The position numbers were made by a program, and so were the translations under genes. The notes beneath the pieces are model-generated. The model saw nothing but the letters and a program-made list of their open reading frames with translations. It had not been told where the DNA came from and did no database searches. From Coriobacteriia bacterium (GTDB lineage: Bacteria > Actinomycetota > Coriobacteriia > Anaerosomatales > PALSA-660), in the NCBI GenBank assembly GCA_030652345.1, contig JAUSAU010000110.1, positions 1-62,120 of the forward strand: 62,120 bases of DNA. The letters are read 5' to 3'. Shown one piece after another: positions 43,476-51,704 of this stretch. The first letter of the stretch is position 1, and each line of letters starts with the position of its first letter.

Positions 43476-44681
43476 CTAGAGGTAGTTCATCGGGTTGACG
43501 GGGTCTCCGTTGACCCGGACCTCGAAGTGCAGGTGCGGCCCCGTTGAGAGGCCCGTGGAGCCGACGTATCCGATGGTCTGGCCGGCGCTGACGGACTGGC
43601 CGGTGCGGACCGCGATGCGCTTCTGGTGCGCGTAGACCGTCACGACGCCGTCACCATGGTCGATCATGGTGCAGTTGCCGTAGCCGCCGCGCACACCCGC
43701 GAAGATGACGTTCCCGTCCCCGGTCGCCACGATACGGGCGCCCGACGGTGCCGAGATATCGATCCCGTTGTGCATCTTGCGGTAGTGGAGGATCGGGTGG
43801 ATGCGGTAGCCGAAGCTCGAACTCACGCGGTTGTAGCCGGGCGTCGGCCAGGTCATGGAGCCGGCGTACTTGCCGCCGCCATGTGACGAGCCGCCCTTCA
43901 GGAGCTGGGCGATGCGCTGCGACTCCTGCTCTTCCGCCTGCGCGGCCGCGCGCAAGCGTGCGACGTTCTTCTTCGTCTCCGCCAGCATCCGGGCCTTCAG
44001 GTCCTGCACGGACTGCTGCTCGGCACGCTTGTTGTCCTCGGAGCTGCGAAGATGCCGCAGGCTCGTCTCCTCGGCCTTGATCTCGGCCCGCTTGGCGCCC
44101 ACGGTCTCGAGTGTGCGACTGAGCTCCTCGTTGGCGGCCTCGAGTGCGCTGCGGTCGGCTTCGAGGCCGTTGGCCATCTCCTCGTCGGAGCGGATGAGGA
44201 GGGTGACGAACTCGGTGCGTTGGATGAAGTCGCTCAGGTCCTGTGAACCGAGCAGCATCTCGAGGTAGACCCAGTCACCGGCCCGGTACACGGCGTCGGC
44301 GCGGGCCGAGAGCGCGGCGACGCGGTCGCCGTACTCCCTCTGGATGCCGGTGATCTTCTCTTCCTTGTCCGCGATGCTCGCGCGCAGGAGTGAGATCTCC
44401 TTCTCGAGGCGGGCGCGCCGCTGGGCGGCCGTGCCGATCTCTGAGCCGAGCTTGGCGATCTCGGATTCGAAGCCGTCGATCTTCGTCTCGAGTTTGCGCG
44501 TCTCAGCCAGGAGCGCCTCGGCCTTGACGGCCTCAGCCGCGGCCTTCTTGCGTGCGGCCTCGGCCGCGGCCCGGTGTTTGTCGACGTCGGTCCGCGTATA
44601 GGCGAACGCGCTCGCGGGCATGACAAGGCACGCCACGACGGCGATGGAGACGAGGGATTTGAGCAGTCTGCTCTGTGACAT
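43476..44681 (-). CDS. Coiled-coil M23 peptidoglycan endopeptidase (EnvC/PcsB-like)
   Basis: A 401-residue exported protein. A signal peptide (SIAVVACLVMPASAFAYT) is followed by a long coiled coil (about 30-260), broken in the middle as in PcsB and EnvC. The C-terminal LytM domain has HNGIDISAPSGARI (first metal His/Asp), then HGDGVVTVYAHQ and the HLHFEVRVNG motif, so it is probably active. These proteins split septal peptidoglycan under FtsEX control. ATG 44681 follows GGAGGT at a spacing of 11 bp. The upstream spacer has a 22-bp tandem repeat. Confidence 0.92.
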   Translation of the reverse strand: MSQSRLLKSLVSIAVVACLVMPASAFAYTRTDVDKHRAAAEAARKKAAAEAVKAEALLAETRKLETKIDGFESEIAKLGSEIGTAAQRRARLEKEISLLRASIADKEEKITGIQREYGDRVAALSARADAVYRAGDWVYLEMLLGSQDLSDFIQRTEFVTLLIRSDEEMANGLEADRSALEAANEELSRTLETVGAKRAEIKAEETSLRHLRSSEDNKRAEQQSVQDLKARMLAETKKNVARLRAAAQAEEQESQRIAQLLKGGSSHGGGKYAGSMTWPTPGYNRVSSSFGYRIHPILHYRKMHNGIDISAPSGARIVATGDGNVIFAGVRGGYGNCTMIDHGDGVVTVYAHQKRIAVRTGQSVSAGQTIGYVGSTGLSTGPHLHFEVRVNGDPVNPMNYL

Positions 44682-44769
44682 CGGTGACGCGTACCTCCGG
44701 CGGGTTTCTACGATGATGGACCACAACTCCCGCGTGGTGCGGTATACACCGGATAGAATGGTAGCACAG

Positions 44770-44813
44770 AGCGGTATGATGCTCTCAAGCAAGCGGTATG
44801 ATGCTCTCAAGCA
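44770..44813. repeat. 22-bp perfect tandem repeat (2 copies)
   Basis: Two identical 22-bp units (44770-44791 and 44792-44813) run head to tail between the divergent M23 and DUF4870-like genes. Each contains GGTATGATGCTCTCAAGC, including a TATGAT box on the plus strand and TTGAGA on the minus strand. Duplicated promoter elements or a replication slip are possible. Confidence 0.9.
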
Positions 44814-44857
44814 GGAGGACGTCAAGGGGTACTGCAGAGGAACGGAAGGGGACTGCT

Positions 44858-45199
44858 ATGAGCGACAGCTCGAATATGACGCCGCCACCGGCGCCGGCAC
44901 CGATGGGCGGTCCGTCCAGCAACGCGAAGCTCATCGCGCTGCTCGGGTGGATCTTCGCACCGTGGGGGATCATCGCGATCTTCCTGGACGACTACAAGAG
45001 TGATCAGTGGGTCCGCTCGCACGTCATCCAGGGCGCGGCAGTCGGCATCATCGGCTGGATCCTCAGCTCCTTCACGTTCGGCCTCGGATGGGTGATCGTC
45101 TTCATCTATCAGATCGTCATGGCCCTCAAGGCCAACAAGGGCGAGACGGTCGAGGTCCCGGTCATCTACGGCCTCGTCAAGAGCTTCATCGAGGGCTAG
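44858..45199 (+). CDS. Small membrane protein, DUF4870-like
   Basis: A 113-residue protein with a Pro/Asn/Ser-rich N-terminus, two or three hydrophobic segments (ALLGWIFAPWGIIAIFL, then GIIGWILSSFTFGLGWVIVF) and the motif WVRSHVIQGAAVG. The arrangement resembles DUF4870 proteins (the FVRFHAxQ motif), a family of unknown function. The ATG at 44858 follows GGAAGGGG. It is divergent from the M23 peptidase and ends before a strong terminator. Confidence 0.75.
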   Translation: MSDSSNMTPPPAPAPMGGPSSNAKLIALLGWIFAPWGIIAIFLDDYKSDQWVRSHVIQGAAVGIIGWILSSFTFGLGWVIVFIYQIVMALKANKGETVEVPVIYGLVKSFIEG

Positions 45200-45215
45200 C
45201 ACCTCACGTAGATCC

Positions 45216-45253
45216 CGAACAGGGCGGACCGCTTCGGCGGGCCGCCCTGTTCG
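45216..45253. terminator. Bidirectional terminator between DUF4870-like and apbE genes
   Basis: CGAACAGGGCGG and CCGCCCTGTTCG form a perfect 12-bp stem capped by a further CCGC-TTCG-GCGG hairpin, between convergent genes. Confidence 0.85.
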
Positions 45254-45266
45254 CGTCTTCGGCCGG

Positions 45267-46277
45267 TCATCGGGTCGGTGCGCGCTGCGTCTCGAGGATC
45301 GGCTCGCCCGAGCCGGATGGGATGTTGGACGTCACCCTGCCACGGTCGTCGACGATGAAGACGCCGATCGCGTGCGCACGAGCGTACTCGAGCGCGCGGT
45401 CCCGTCCCATGACGAAGAGCGCTGTGGACAGGATGTCGGCGTCGAGCCCGGCCATGCGGCCGAACACCGTCAGCGACCGCAGTCCGCTCGCGGGACGACC
45501 GGTCGACGGGTCGAGGATATGGTGGTAGCGGATGCCCGCACGTTCGAAGTACTGCTGGTAGTCGCCCGAGGTCGACACCGACAGCGTGCCGTCCGCAGAG
45601 ACGGTGGCGATGACCCGCCCCGGTTCGCGCGGGTCTTCGATACCGACCCGCCAGGGCTCCCCGTCCGGCTTGCTGCCGTACGCCAGCGTGCTGGAGCCGG
45701 CGGTGATGAGCCATGGCCCCGCACCCAGGATACTCGCGGCCCGATCGAGTGCGAGGCCCTTGGCAGCGCCGCCGAAGTCGAGCCCCGGGGATGCGCTCGC
45801 CGCCGGACCGGCGGGACGCACGAACACCACCGCGCCGCTGGGACGCTCGCGGAATCCGGAAGCCGCGCGGACCGCATCGTCGAGCGCCATGGTCGACGGT
45901 ACGGACCCCCGCCCGCCGAAGTCGTAGAGGGCCGTCAGGCGGAAGAGCGCGGGCGAGAACTCGCGCTGCACGCCGAGCCGCTTCACGGCCTCGAGGATCG
46001 TGGTCGCCGCCGCCGGCAGGACGCGGGCCACGTACGGGTCGCGGTTGAACGTCGAGACCGATGAGGACGCGTCGTACGGGCTGAGCGCGCTCTCGAGAGC
46101 CGCCATGTCCCGGAACGCCCTCGGGGCGGCCTCGCGGGCGGGGTCGGCGTACGCGGTGATGGTGACGGCCGTGCCCAGTACCTGTCGACTCGAACGGAAG
46201 GGCTCCGCGACGCCCGTGCATCCGGTGGCCGTGAGGGCGATCGATACGGCGACGACGGCCGTGAGGACAGCGCGCAC
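45267..46277 (-). CDS. apbE: FAD:protein FMN transferase (ApbE) lipoprotein
   Basis: A 336-residue flavin transferase that links FMN covalently to Thr or Ser of redox subunits such as Rnf or Nqr. A lipoprotein signal (ALTATGC) places it on the outer membrane face. Family motifs are VLGTAVTITAYA near the start, then SPGLDFGGAAKGLALDRA and the C-terminal LDADILSTALFVMG with the Mg-binding Asp. The substrate protein is not in the window. GTG 46277 follows GGGGGTGGAT. It is divergent from the NfnA-like gene. Confidence 0.93.
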   Translation of the reverse strand: MRAVLTAVVAVSIALTATGCTGVAEPFRSSRQVLGTAVTITAYADPAREAAPRAFRDMAALESALSPYDASSSVSTFNRDPYVARVLPAAATTILEAVKRLGVQREFSPALFRLTALYDFGGRGSVPSTMALDDAVRAASGFRERPSGAVVFVRPAGPAASASPGLDFGGAAKGLALDRAASILGAGPWLITAGSSTLAYGSKPDGEPWRVGIEDPREPGRVIATVSADGTLSVSTSGDYQQYFERAGIRYHHILDPSTGRPASGLRSLTVFGRMAGLDADILSTALFVMGRDRALEYARAHAIGVFIVDDRGRVTSNIPSGSGEPILETQRAPTR

Positions 46278-46312
46278 CCATCCACCCCCGATTCCCCGTC
46301 GTCCGACGAGGC

Positions 46313-46321
46313 TAGTATACT
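46313..46321. promoter_or_regulatory. Divergent -10 region of apbE and the NfnA-like gene
   Basis: AGTATACT (46314-46321) is palindromic and gives a TATACT box on either strand in the 96-bp spacer between the divergent genes. The -35 regions are weak. Confidence 0.4.
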
Positions 46322-46373
46322 GATGCGACCTTCGACCGGCCCGGCCGCGAGCGGCCGTCACACGAGGACAGCG

Positions 46374-47213
46374 ATGTTCCCGATACTCAGCGTCAAGCAG
46401 CTCTCAGACTCCGTGTTCGAGATGACCGTGGTCGCACCCGCCGTCGCGCGCAAGGCGAAGGCGGGACAGTTCTTCATCCTGCGTGCCGACCGCAGCGGCG
46501 AGCGCGTGCCCTTCACGTTCTCCGATTGGTCGGCCGAGGAGGGGTGGATCCGCTTCATCTTCATGCGCGTCGGAGCCACGACGCACAAGTTGTCCCACCT
46601 GCAGGGCGGTGACCTGATCGCCGACGTGGTCGGCCCGCTCGGCGTCCCGTCGCACGTCGGTGGCCTCGGGCGCGTGGTCGTCGTGGGCGGCGGCGTCGGG
46701 GCGGCGGTCGCGTACCCGGTCGCGCGCGCGATGTGCTCGTCCGGCGACAAGGTCACCGTGGTCCTTGGTGCCCGCAATGCGGACCTTCTCATCCTCGAGG
46801 ACGCGTTCCGGGCGTTGCCGCTCGAGCGTCTCGTCGTCATGACCGATGATGGTTCCGCAGGCGAGAAGGGGCTCGTGACGCACCCCCTCAAGGCGATGTG
46901 TGCCGCGGGAGAGGTCGACCACGCGATGGCGATCGGGCCCGCCGTGATGATGAAGTACTGTGCGGCGACCACGAAGGAGTTCGGTGTCCCGACGGTCGTC
47001 TCGCTCAACCCGATCATGGTGGACGGCACCGGCATGTGCGGCGCCTGTCGCGTCACGGTCGGCGGGGAGACGAAGTTCGGGTGCGTCGACGGCCCCGACT
47101 TCGACGGACATCTCGTCGACTTCGAGGAGCTCATGAGCCGTCAGCGCATCTACGCCGATGTCGAGCGTGAGGCCGATGCCGAGGTATCGAAGGGATGCTC
47201 GTGCCACCTGTAG
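46374..47213 (+). CDS. NfnA-like FAD/NAD-binding ferredoxin-NADP reductase subunit
   Basis: A 279-residue protein of the PyrK/NfnA (sulfide dehydrogenase beta) family. The N-terminal FAD domain has RVPFTFSDW in place of the usual RP(I/L)S(I/L) site. The Rossmann part is VVVGGGVGAAVAYPVA. The C-terminal [2Fe-2S] site is MCGACRV...FGCVDGPDFDGH with the fourth Cys, as in NfnA. With the following gene it forms a transhydrogenase/sulfide dehydrogenase pair that can bifurcate electrons between NADH, ferredoxin and NADPH. A terminal CSCHL pair is extra. ATG 46374 follows GAGGAC. Confidence 0.88.
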   Translation: MFPILSVKQLSDSVFEMTVVAPAVARKAKAGQFFILRADRSGERVPFTFSDWSAEEGWIRFIFMRVGATTHKLSHLQGGDLIADVVGPLGVPSHVGGLGRVVVVGGGVGAAVAYPVARAMCSSGDKVTVVLGARNADLLILEDAFRALPLERLVVMTDDGSAGEKGLVTHPLKAMCAAGEVDHAMAIGPAVMMKYCAATTKEFGVPTVVSLNPIMVDGTGMCGACRVTVGGETKFGCVDGPDFDGHLVDFEELMSRQRIYADVEREADAEVSKGCSCHL

Positions 47214-48640
47214 ACGACACCATCGAGCCGACGCCCCGCCATCGTGCGGTCCGCGGCCCCCGCACCCCGATGCCCGAGCGTGACGCCGCCGAGCGCGCCC
47301 GCTCCTTCGACGAGGTCTCGCTCGGATACTCGGACGCCGACGCGCATGCCGAGGCGATGCGGTGCATCCAGTGCGCGAATCCCACGTGCATCGAGGGTTG
47401 CCCGGTCAACATCGACATCAAGTCCTTCATCGGGGCGATCATCGACGGCGACAACCGTCGCGGCGTCTCCGTGCTCAAGGAACGCAACGCACTCCCGGCC
47501 GTGTGCGGGCGCGTGTGCCCGCAGGAGGAGCAGTGCGAGGCCGCGTGCGTGCTGGCCCGCAAGGGGGAGCCGGTGGCCATCGGCCGCCTCGAGCGCTACC
47601 TCGGCGACTTCGACCTGGCGTGCGACCTGGAGACGCGCTGCAGGCCGCAGGTCGCCGAGTCCACCGGCAGTCGGGTCGCGGTCGTCGGCTCCGGGCCCGC
47701 CGGCCTCGCGTGCGCGGGAGAGCTCGCGATGCTCGGTCATGAGGTGGTCATCTACGAATCGCTCCACGAGCCAGGCGGCGTGCTCGTCTACGGGATCCCG
47801 GAGTTCCGGCTGCCCAAGGCGATCGTCACCGCCGAGATCGAGGCGCTGATGGAACTGGGAGTCGAGATCATCACCGATGTGGTCGTCGGCACCACGTGTA
47901 CGGTCGACGAACTGCTCCGTGAGGAGGGATTCGACGCCGCGTTCATGGGCGTGGGGGCCGGCCTGCCGGTCTTCATGGGCATCCCGGGGGAGAACCTCAA
48001 CGGCGTCTTCTCGGCCAATGAGTTCCTCACGCGGGTGAACCTGATGCGCGCCTACGACTTCCCGAAGGCGGACACGCCGGTGTGGCGCGGTCGCAAGGTC
48101 GCCGTCGTGGGCGGCGGCAACGTGGCGATGGACTCAGCGCGCACGGCACTGCGGCTCGGGGCGGAGGAGGTCTTCCTCGTCTACCGGCGCACCGAGGACG
48201 AGATGCCGGCCCGACGCGAAGAGGTCCACCACGCCAAGGAGGAGGGCATCGAGTTCAAGATGCTCTGCTCGCCGTCGGCGATCCTGGGTCGCGATGGCTA
48301 TGTGACCGGGATCTCCGCGACGCGCATGGAGCTCGGTGAGCCGGACGCCAGCGGGCGTCGTGCGCCGGTGTGCGTGCTCGACGCGGACTTCGAGATCGAG
48401 TGCGACACCGTGATCATGGCGGTGGGGACGCGGGCGAACCCGCTCGTGGCCAAGGCGGCGCGAGGGCTCGATCTGGATCGGCGCGGCTACATCGTCACGA
48501 ACGAGGACGGTCAGACGAGCAAGCGCCGCGTCTTCGCAGGCGGGGACATCGTGACCGGCGCGGCGACCGTCATCCTCGCCATGGGCGCGGGCAAGAAGGC
48601 GGCTCGCGCGATAGATGCGCGGCTGACCGGCCGGGGCTAG
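47195..48640 (+). CDS. gltA: NfnB/GltA-like NADPH-dependent flavoprotein
   Basis: A 481-residue FAD/NAD(P)-binding protein homologous to the glutamate synthase small subunit, NfnB and sulfide dehydrogenase alpha. The N-terminal Fe-S region has CIQCANPTCIEGCPVNIDI and CGRVCPQEEQCEAAC for two [4Fe-4S] clusters. FAD binding is in VVGSGPAGLACAGELAMLGH and NADPH binding in VAVVGGGNVAMDSARTA. The ATG at 47195 overlaps the NfnA-like gene by 19 bp; GTG 47201 is an alternative. Fixed pairing favours NfnAB-type function over glutamate synthase, since no large subunit is present. Confidence 0.9.
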   Translation: MLVPPVDDTIEPTPRHRAVRGPRTPMPERDAAERARSFDEVSLGYSDADAHAEAMRCIQCANPTCIEGCPVNIDIKSFIGAIIDGDNRRGVSVLKERNALPAVCGRVCPQEEQCEAACVLARKGEPVAIGRLERYLGDFDLACDLETRCRPQVAESTGSRVAVVGSGPAGLACAGELAMLGHEVVIYESLHEPGGVLVYGIPEFRLPKAIVTAEIEALMELGVEIITDVVVGTTCTVDELLREEGFDAAFMGVGAGLPVFMGIPGENLNGVFSANEFLTRVNLMRAYDFPKADTPVWRGRKVAVVGGGNVAMDSARTALRLGAEEVFLVYRRTEDEMPARREEVHHAKEEGIEFKMLCSPSAILGRDGYVTGISATRMELGEPDASGRRAPVCVLDADFEIECDTVIMAVGTRANPLVAKAARGLDLDRRGYIVTNEDGQTSKRRVFAGGDIVTGAATVILAMGAGKKAARAIDARLTGRG

Positions 48641-48769
48641 CCAGGCCGCCGGGCGTGGACATCTTGACTCTCGGCCAACCGTCGTGACCATTCATCTAGG
48701 CAACGATCGCCCCCGATCATCACCCAGAGCCTGCCGAGCGGCGCTCAGGAGAGTTGAGCGGTCGTGATA

Positions 48770-48806
48770 CCGTTCGTCGTCGTTTCGGTATAAACTCGAC
48801 GAACGG
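48770..48806. promoter_or_regulatory. LytTR gene promoter: -10 box inside a perfect inverted repeat
   Basis: CCGTTCGTCG (48770-48779) and CGACGAACGG (48797-48806) are perfect 10-bp inverted arms 17 bp apart. TATAAA (48789-48794) sits between them, about 60 bp before the start codon. A hairpin CGGCGCA/TGCGCCG (48804-48822) follows in the leader. Binding at the arms would cover the core promoter. Confidence 0.7.
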
Positions 48807-48854
48807 CGCACCCGATGCGCCGGTTCCGCAGGTCGCCGCGGGGAGGCAGGTTCT

Positions 48855-49595
48855 ATGGAATCCACCATCAACGTGCTGGTCGTCGATGATGATCCGTCCA
48901 TCGTCGAGATGATCAAGCTCGGCCTGGAGACCGATGGCATGCACGTCGTCAGCGCCGGCGACGGTGCGGAGGCGCTGGACGTACTGACCCGCGAGGCTGT
49001 CGACGTCATCCTCCTGGACATCATGATGCCGAAGGTCGACGGCTGGATGGCGCTGATGGAGATCAGGAACAACCCGCAGACCGCGGATATCCCGGTCATC
49101 ATGCTGACTGCGAAGACACAGGACCTCGCGAAGATCCTCGCGTTCAAGCAGGGCGTTCAGCAGTACGTCACGAAGCCGTTCAACATCCTCGAGTTGTCCG
49201 CGCGCGTGCGCTCGCTCGTGCACACCCGGATCCGGACCACCGAGAGCGCGTCGGCCGAGGGCGAGTTCCGCAAGCTTGCGGTGCGCAAGGGCGGCCGCAC
49301 GGTACTGCTGTCGATCGACGACATCGTCTACGTGTCGGCCAAGAACAAGTCGACCTACGTGCACACCTACGAGAACCAGTATCTCGTCGACATGACGCTC
49401 GGTGAGCTCGAGACCAAGCTCGCTCGGGAGAACTTCCATCGGATCCACCGCAGCTACATCATCAACCTCAACTGCATCAAGGAGATCCTGCGGATGGACG
49501 GCGGCTACGTCGTCGTGGCCACGGATCGGGACGAGACCCACATCCCGGTCGCGCGTCGCGAGGTCCGCATCTTCCGCGAGTCTGTCGGCATCTAG
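48855..49595 (+). CDS. LytTR-family response regulator
   Basis: A 246-residue regulator. Residues 1-125 are a receiver domain with the acidic pocket VVDDDP, phospho-acceptor Asp-55 in LLDIMMPK, LTAKT and Lys-107 in VTKPF. Residues 140-246 are a LytTR DNA-binding domain (ISIDDIVYVSAKNKSTYVHT type segment, then LGELETKLARENFHRIHRSY). LytTR proteins bind paired 9-bp direct repeats and often control cell-surface and secreted proteins. No cognate kinase adjoins it. The three following genes encode exported proteins. Confidence 0.92.
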   Translation: MESTINVLVVDDDPSIVEMIKLGLETDGMHVVSAGDGAEALDVLTREAVDVILLDIMMPKVDGWMALMEIRNNPQTADIPVIMLTAKTQDLAKILAFKQGVQQYVTKPFNILELSARVRSLVHTRIRTTESASAEGEFRKLAVRKGGRTVLLSIDDIVYVSAKNKSTYVHTYENQYLVDMTLGELETKLARENFHRIHRSYIINLNCIKEILRMDGGYVVVATDRDETHIPVARREVRIFRESVGI

Positions 49596-49596
49596 C

Positions 49597-50685
49597 ATGC
49601 TCGCCGCAGGCGGTATCCGGCGCCTCGCGCCCTTCATGCTACTCGCGCTCTGCGTCGTCGCCGCGGCGCACATGGCGGTACCCGCCACTGCCCGCGCCGA
49701 TCGGACGCTCGGCATCTCCACCCCCAAGTTCGAGTTCAGCGCTGCTCCGGGCGCCACGGGCAAGGGCGATCTCTATGTCGTCAACGACGGGTCTGAGCCG
49801 CTCAAGGTCATGGTCTACATGGCGGACCAGTCAGTCGACGCCACCGGGGGCACGGCCTACACGGTCCCCAAGGTCGGCGATGCGGACTTCATGACGAGTC
49901 CCGCGCTGTGGTTCAGGATCCAGGTTCCGGAGAAGACCCAGTCCATCGGCAACATCCCGTTCCTCGAGATAGGTCCGGGCGGGCGCGTCCCGGTCAAGTT
50001 CAACTTCCAGGTGCCTGAGGGTGTCGCCCCCGGCGACAAGAACGTCGTTCTCTTCTTCGAGATGTTCGAACTCAAGGGCTCGCAGGGCGCGCAGAGCCAG
50101 ATCATGGGCCGGCTCGGCAGCCGTATACGCATGCGGATACAGGGCACGCTCGTCGAGAAGGTCGAGGTCGAGCCGTTCTCGGTGCGCAACTGGGTCATCG
50201 GCGACCTCATGCCCTACGAGTTCGCCATCCGGAACTCGGGCAACATCGATGAGTCGGTCGCGGGCGAGCTCGTCCTTCGGGACGGGAACGACACGACACT
50301 CGACGCGAGCCGCGTGATGACCGAGACCGCGGTCTACGCGTCGTCGATGACCGAGCGGACCGGAACGATGAAGCTCGAGAAGGCGACGCTGGGTGCCTTC
50401 ACCGCGCGCCTCACGGTGACGTATCCCCGTGGCGGAGGCGTGGGCGAGCCGGTCACGATCGTGAAGGACCGCACCGTCTACGTCATTCCGCTCTGGCTGG
50501 CCATATTCGCCGCTGTCGTGCTGGGCGTACTGGCGCTCTACGCGGCGTGGCGCGCTGCGGTCCGAGCCGCTGCGGGCGAGGCGGGTCGCAGCAGGAGCCG
50601 CGCCGCTCGGGAGGCGGACAGGCGTCTCGCCTCGCGCTCAAAAGCGGAGTCCGATGCGGACGACGCCCCTTCAGACCGCGACTGA
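49597..50685 (+). CDS. Exported beta-sandwich protein with C-terminal membrane anchor
   Basis: A 362-residue surface protein. It has a signal peptide (FMLLALCVVAAAHMAVPATARA), a first domain with FEFSAAPGATGKGDLYVVND, which resembles DUF916/WxL-interacting or pilus-chaperone-like beta sandwiches, and a second beta domain with FAIRNSGNIDESVAGELVL. One transmembrane helix (VIPLWLAIFAAVVLGVLALY) follows, then a basic cytoplasmic tail. The start codon is 1 bp after the LytTR stop, without a clear ribosome site, so it is probably translated by coupling. Function unknown. Confidence 0.8.
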   Translation: MLAAGGIRRLAPFMLLALCVVAAAHMAVPATARADRTLGISTPKFEFSAAPGATGKGDLYVVNDGSEPLKVMVYMADQSVDATGGTAYTVPKVGDADFMTSPALWFRIQVPEKTQSIGNIPFLEIGPGGRVPVKFNFQVPEGVAPGDKNVVLFFEMFELKGSQGAQSQIMGRLGSRIRMRIQGTLVEKVEVEPFSVRNWVIGDLMPYEFAIRNSGNIDESVAGELVLRDGNDTTLDASRVMTETAVYASSMTERTGTMKLEKATLGAFTARLTVTYPRGGGVGEPVTIVKDRTVYVIPLWLAIFAAVVLGVLALYAAWRAAVRAAAGEAGRSRSRAAREADRRLASRSKAESDADDAPSDRD

Positions 50686-50697
50686 CCCGAGCACGGT

Positions 50698-50734
50698 AGC
50701 CGGCGCCGCGGCGCTGAGCACCACGACGCCGGCT
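50698..50734. terminator. Possible terminator between convergent surface-protein genes
   Basis: AGCCGGCG and CGCCGGCT can form an 8-bp stem with a large interior loop. No U-tract is present, so the assignment is weak. Confidence 0.35.
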
Positions 50735-50752
50735 GAGGAGCCTCGGGGACCC

Positions 50753-51058
50753 CTAGTGCTCCGTCACGACGACGAAGCTCGTCGCGTCGGCCGGGATATC
50801 GATCCGCACGGCGCGGGCGTTCTTCTGACCGGTCATGGTCACCGTGCCGCCGGGGGTTGCGACGTCGAGCCTCCAGGGGGCGTTCGAACGCAGTTCGATG
50901 TGGGTCCTGTCGACCACGGTGTAGTCGACCTTGGCGTTGACGGTGGCGCTCACTGAGACGCCTCCCGTGCCGGACCCGTGTGACGCTGCGGCGGGAGAGG
51001 CGAGCACGCCGATGAGCGCCACGCTGGCAAGCATCGAGGCGAGCACCCTGCGCTTCAT
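50753..51058 (-). CDS. Small secreted beta-rich protein
   Basis: A 101-residue secreted protein. The signal peptide is RRVLASMLASVALIGVLASP with an AAA-type cleavage region, followed by HGSGTGG and a compact beta domain (VSVSATVNAKVDYTVVDRTH, then LRSNAPWRLDVATPGG). No Cys and no anchor are seen, so it should be released or surface-associated. The ATNA/NAKVDYT start of the mature part resembles the protein at 51291-51704, which suggests a related fold. ATG 51058 follows GGGGGTGG. It is convergent with the anchored beta-sandwich gene. Confidence 0.75.
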   Translation of the reverse strand: MKRRVLASMLASVALIGVLASPAAASHGSGTGGVSVSATVNAKVDYTVVDRTHIELRSNAPWRLDVATPGGTVTMTGQKNARAVRIDIPADATSFVVVTEH

Positions 51059-51218
51059 CGTATCCACCCCCTGGAGACTCGGCCGCTACCTTACATAGAT
51101 AGGTTCGGCAGACCAGCGGGACTGTGTTAGCGACAAAGGGCAAAGTACGGCGATAAACGGACGAATGGTGAGAGTGAACGGGTTCTTCAGGTCGGTCTGA
51201 CGCGGGTGGTCTCATAGA

Positions 51219-51252
51219 GAAAGGCCCGGACCTCATGCGGCCCGGGCCTTTC
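51219..51252. terminator. Terminator downstream of the 137-residue secreted protein gene
   Basis: GAAAGGCCCGG and CCGGGCCTTTC form a perfect 11-bp stem with a 12-nt loop. It lies 39 bp beyond the minus-strand stop at 51291. Confidence 0.75.
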
Positions 51253-51290
51253 TTGTCCCGGCCCTCGAGGGCCGGCGTCATGCGGGAGTG

Positions 51291-51704
51291 CTACGGCTGC
51301 TGTACCGCCGAGTACTGGACGGTGGTGGTCAGCGCGCCGTCGCCGGCGGTGAAGGGCACGAACAGCGTGTAGGTGTCCGGGTAGGCGGTCGTGCCGCGGG
51401 CCTCGCCGATCTTGTCCGCGAAGCTGGTCGACAGGCCGATCGAAGCGGCGTTGACGCCCATGGTCTTGCTGATGTCGTACTTCTTGTTCGACTTGACGGT
51501 GACGGTGACGTTCTTCGTGTAGGTCATCTCGGGATCAACGACGCCGAAGTCCACCGTGGCCGTGCTGACCGTGAGGGTGAGCATCGGGTTCACCGTGGCG
51601 TTGACGGTGACGGTCTTGCTGTCGCTGGTGCCGGCCGACGCATAAGCGACGATGCCGAAGATAACGGCCGCGACCAGGACTACGATCAGTGCGATTCTCT
51701 TCAT
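51291..51704 (-). CDS. Small secreted beta-sandwich protein
   Basis: A 137-residue secreted protein. The signal peptide is RIALIVVLVAAVIFGIVAYA followed by SAGTSDSK. The mature part is one beta sandwich with TVTVNATVNPMLTLTVSTAT, VDFGVVDPEMTYTKNVTVTV and KSNKKYDISK, resembling the WxL/spore-coat-U type of surface domain. No Cys residues. ATG 51704 follows AAGGGACAGAAGCA. A 9-bp direct repeat with LytTR-like spacing is found about 290 bp upstream. Function unknown. Confidence 0.78.
   Translation of the reverse strand: MKRIALIVVLVAAVIFGIVAYASAGTSDSKTVTVNATVNPMLTLTVSTATVDFGVVDPEMTYTKNVTVTVKSNKKYDISKTMGVNAASIGLSTSFADKIGEARGTTAYPDTYTLFVPFTAGDGALTTTVQYSAVQQP

Noticed and set aside
47195..48640. 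Glutamate synthase small subunit in a GOGAT complex
   Set aside because: No large subunit is present and the gene overlaps an NfnA-like gene, so an NfnB-type role is more likely.
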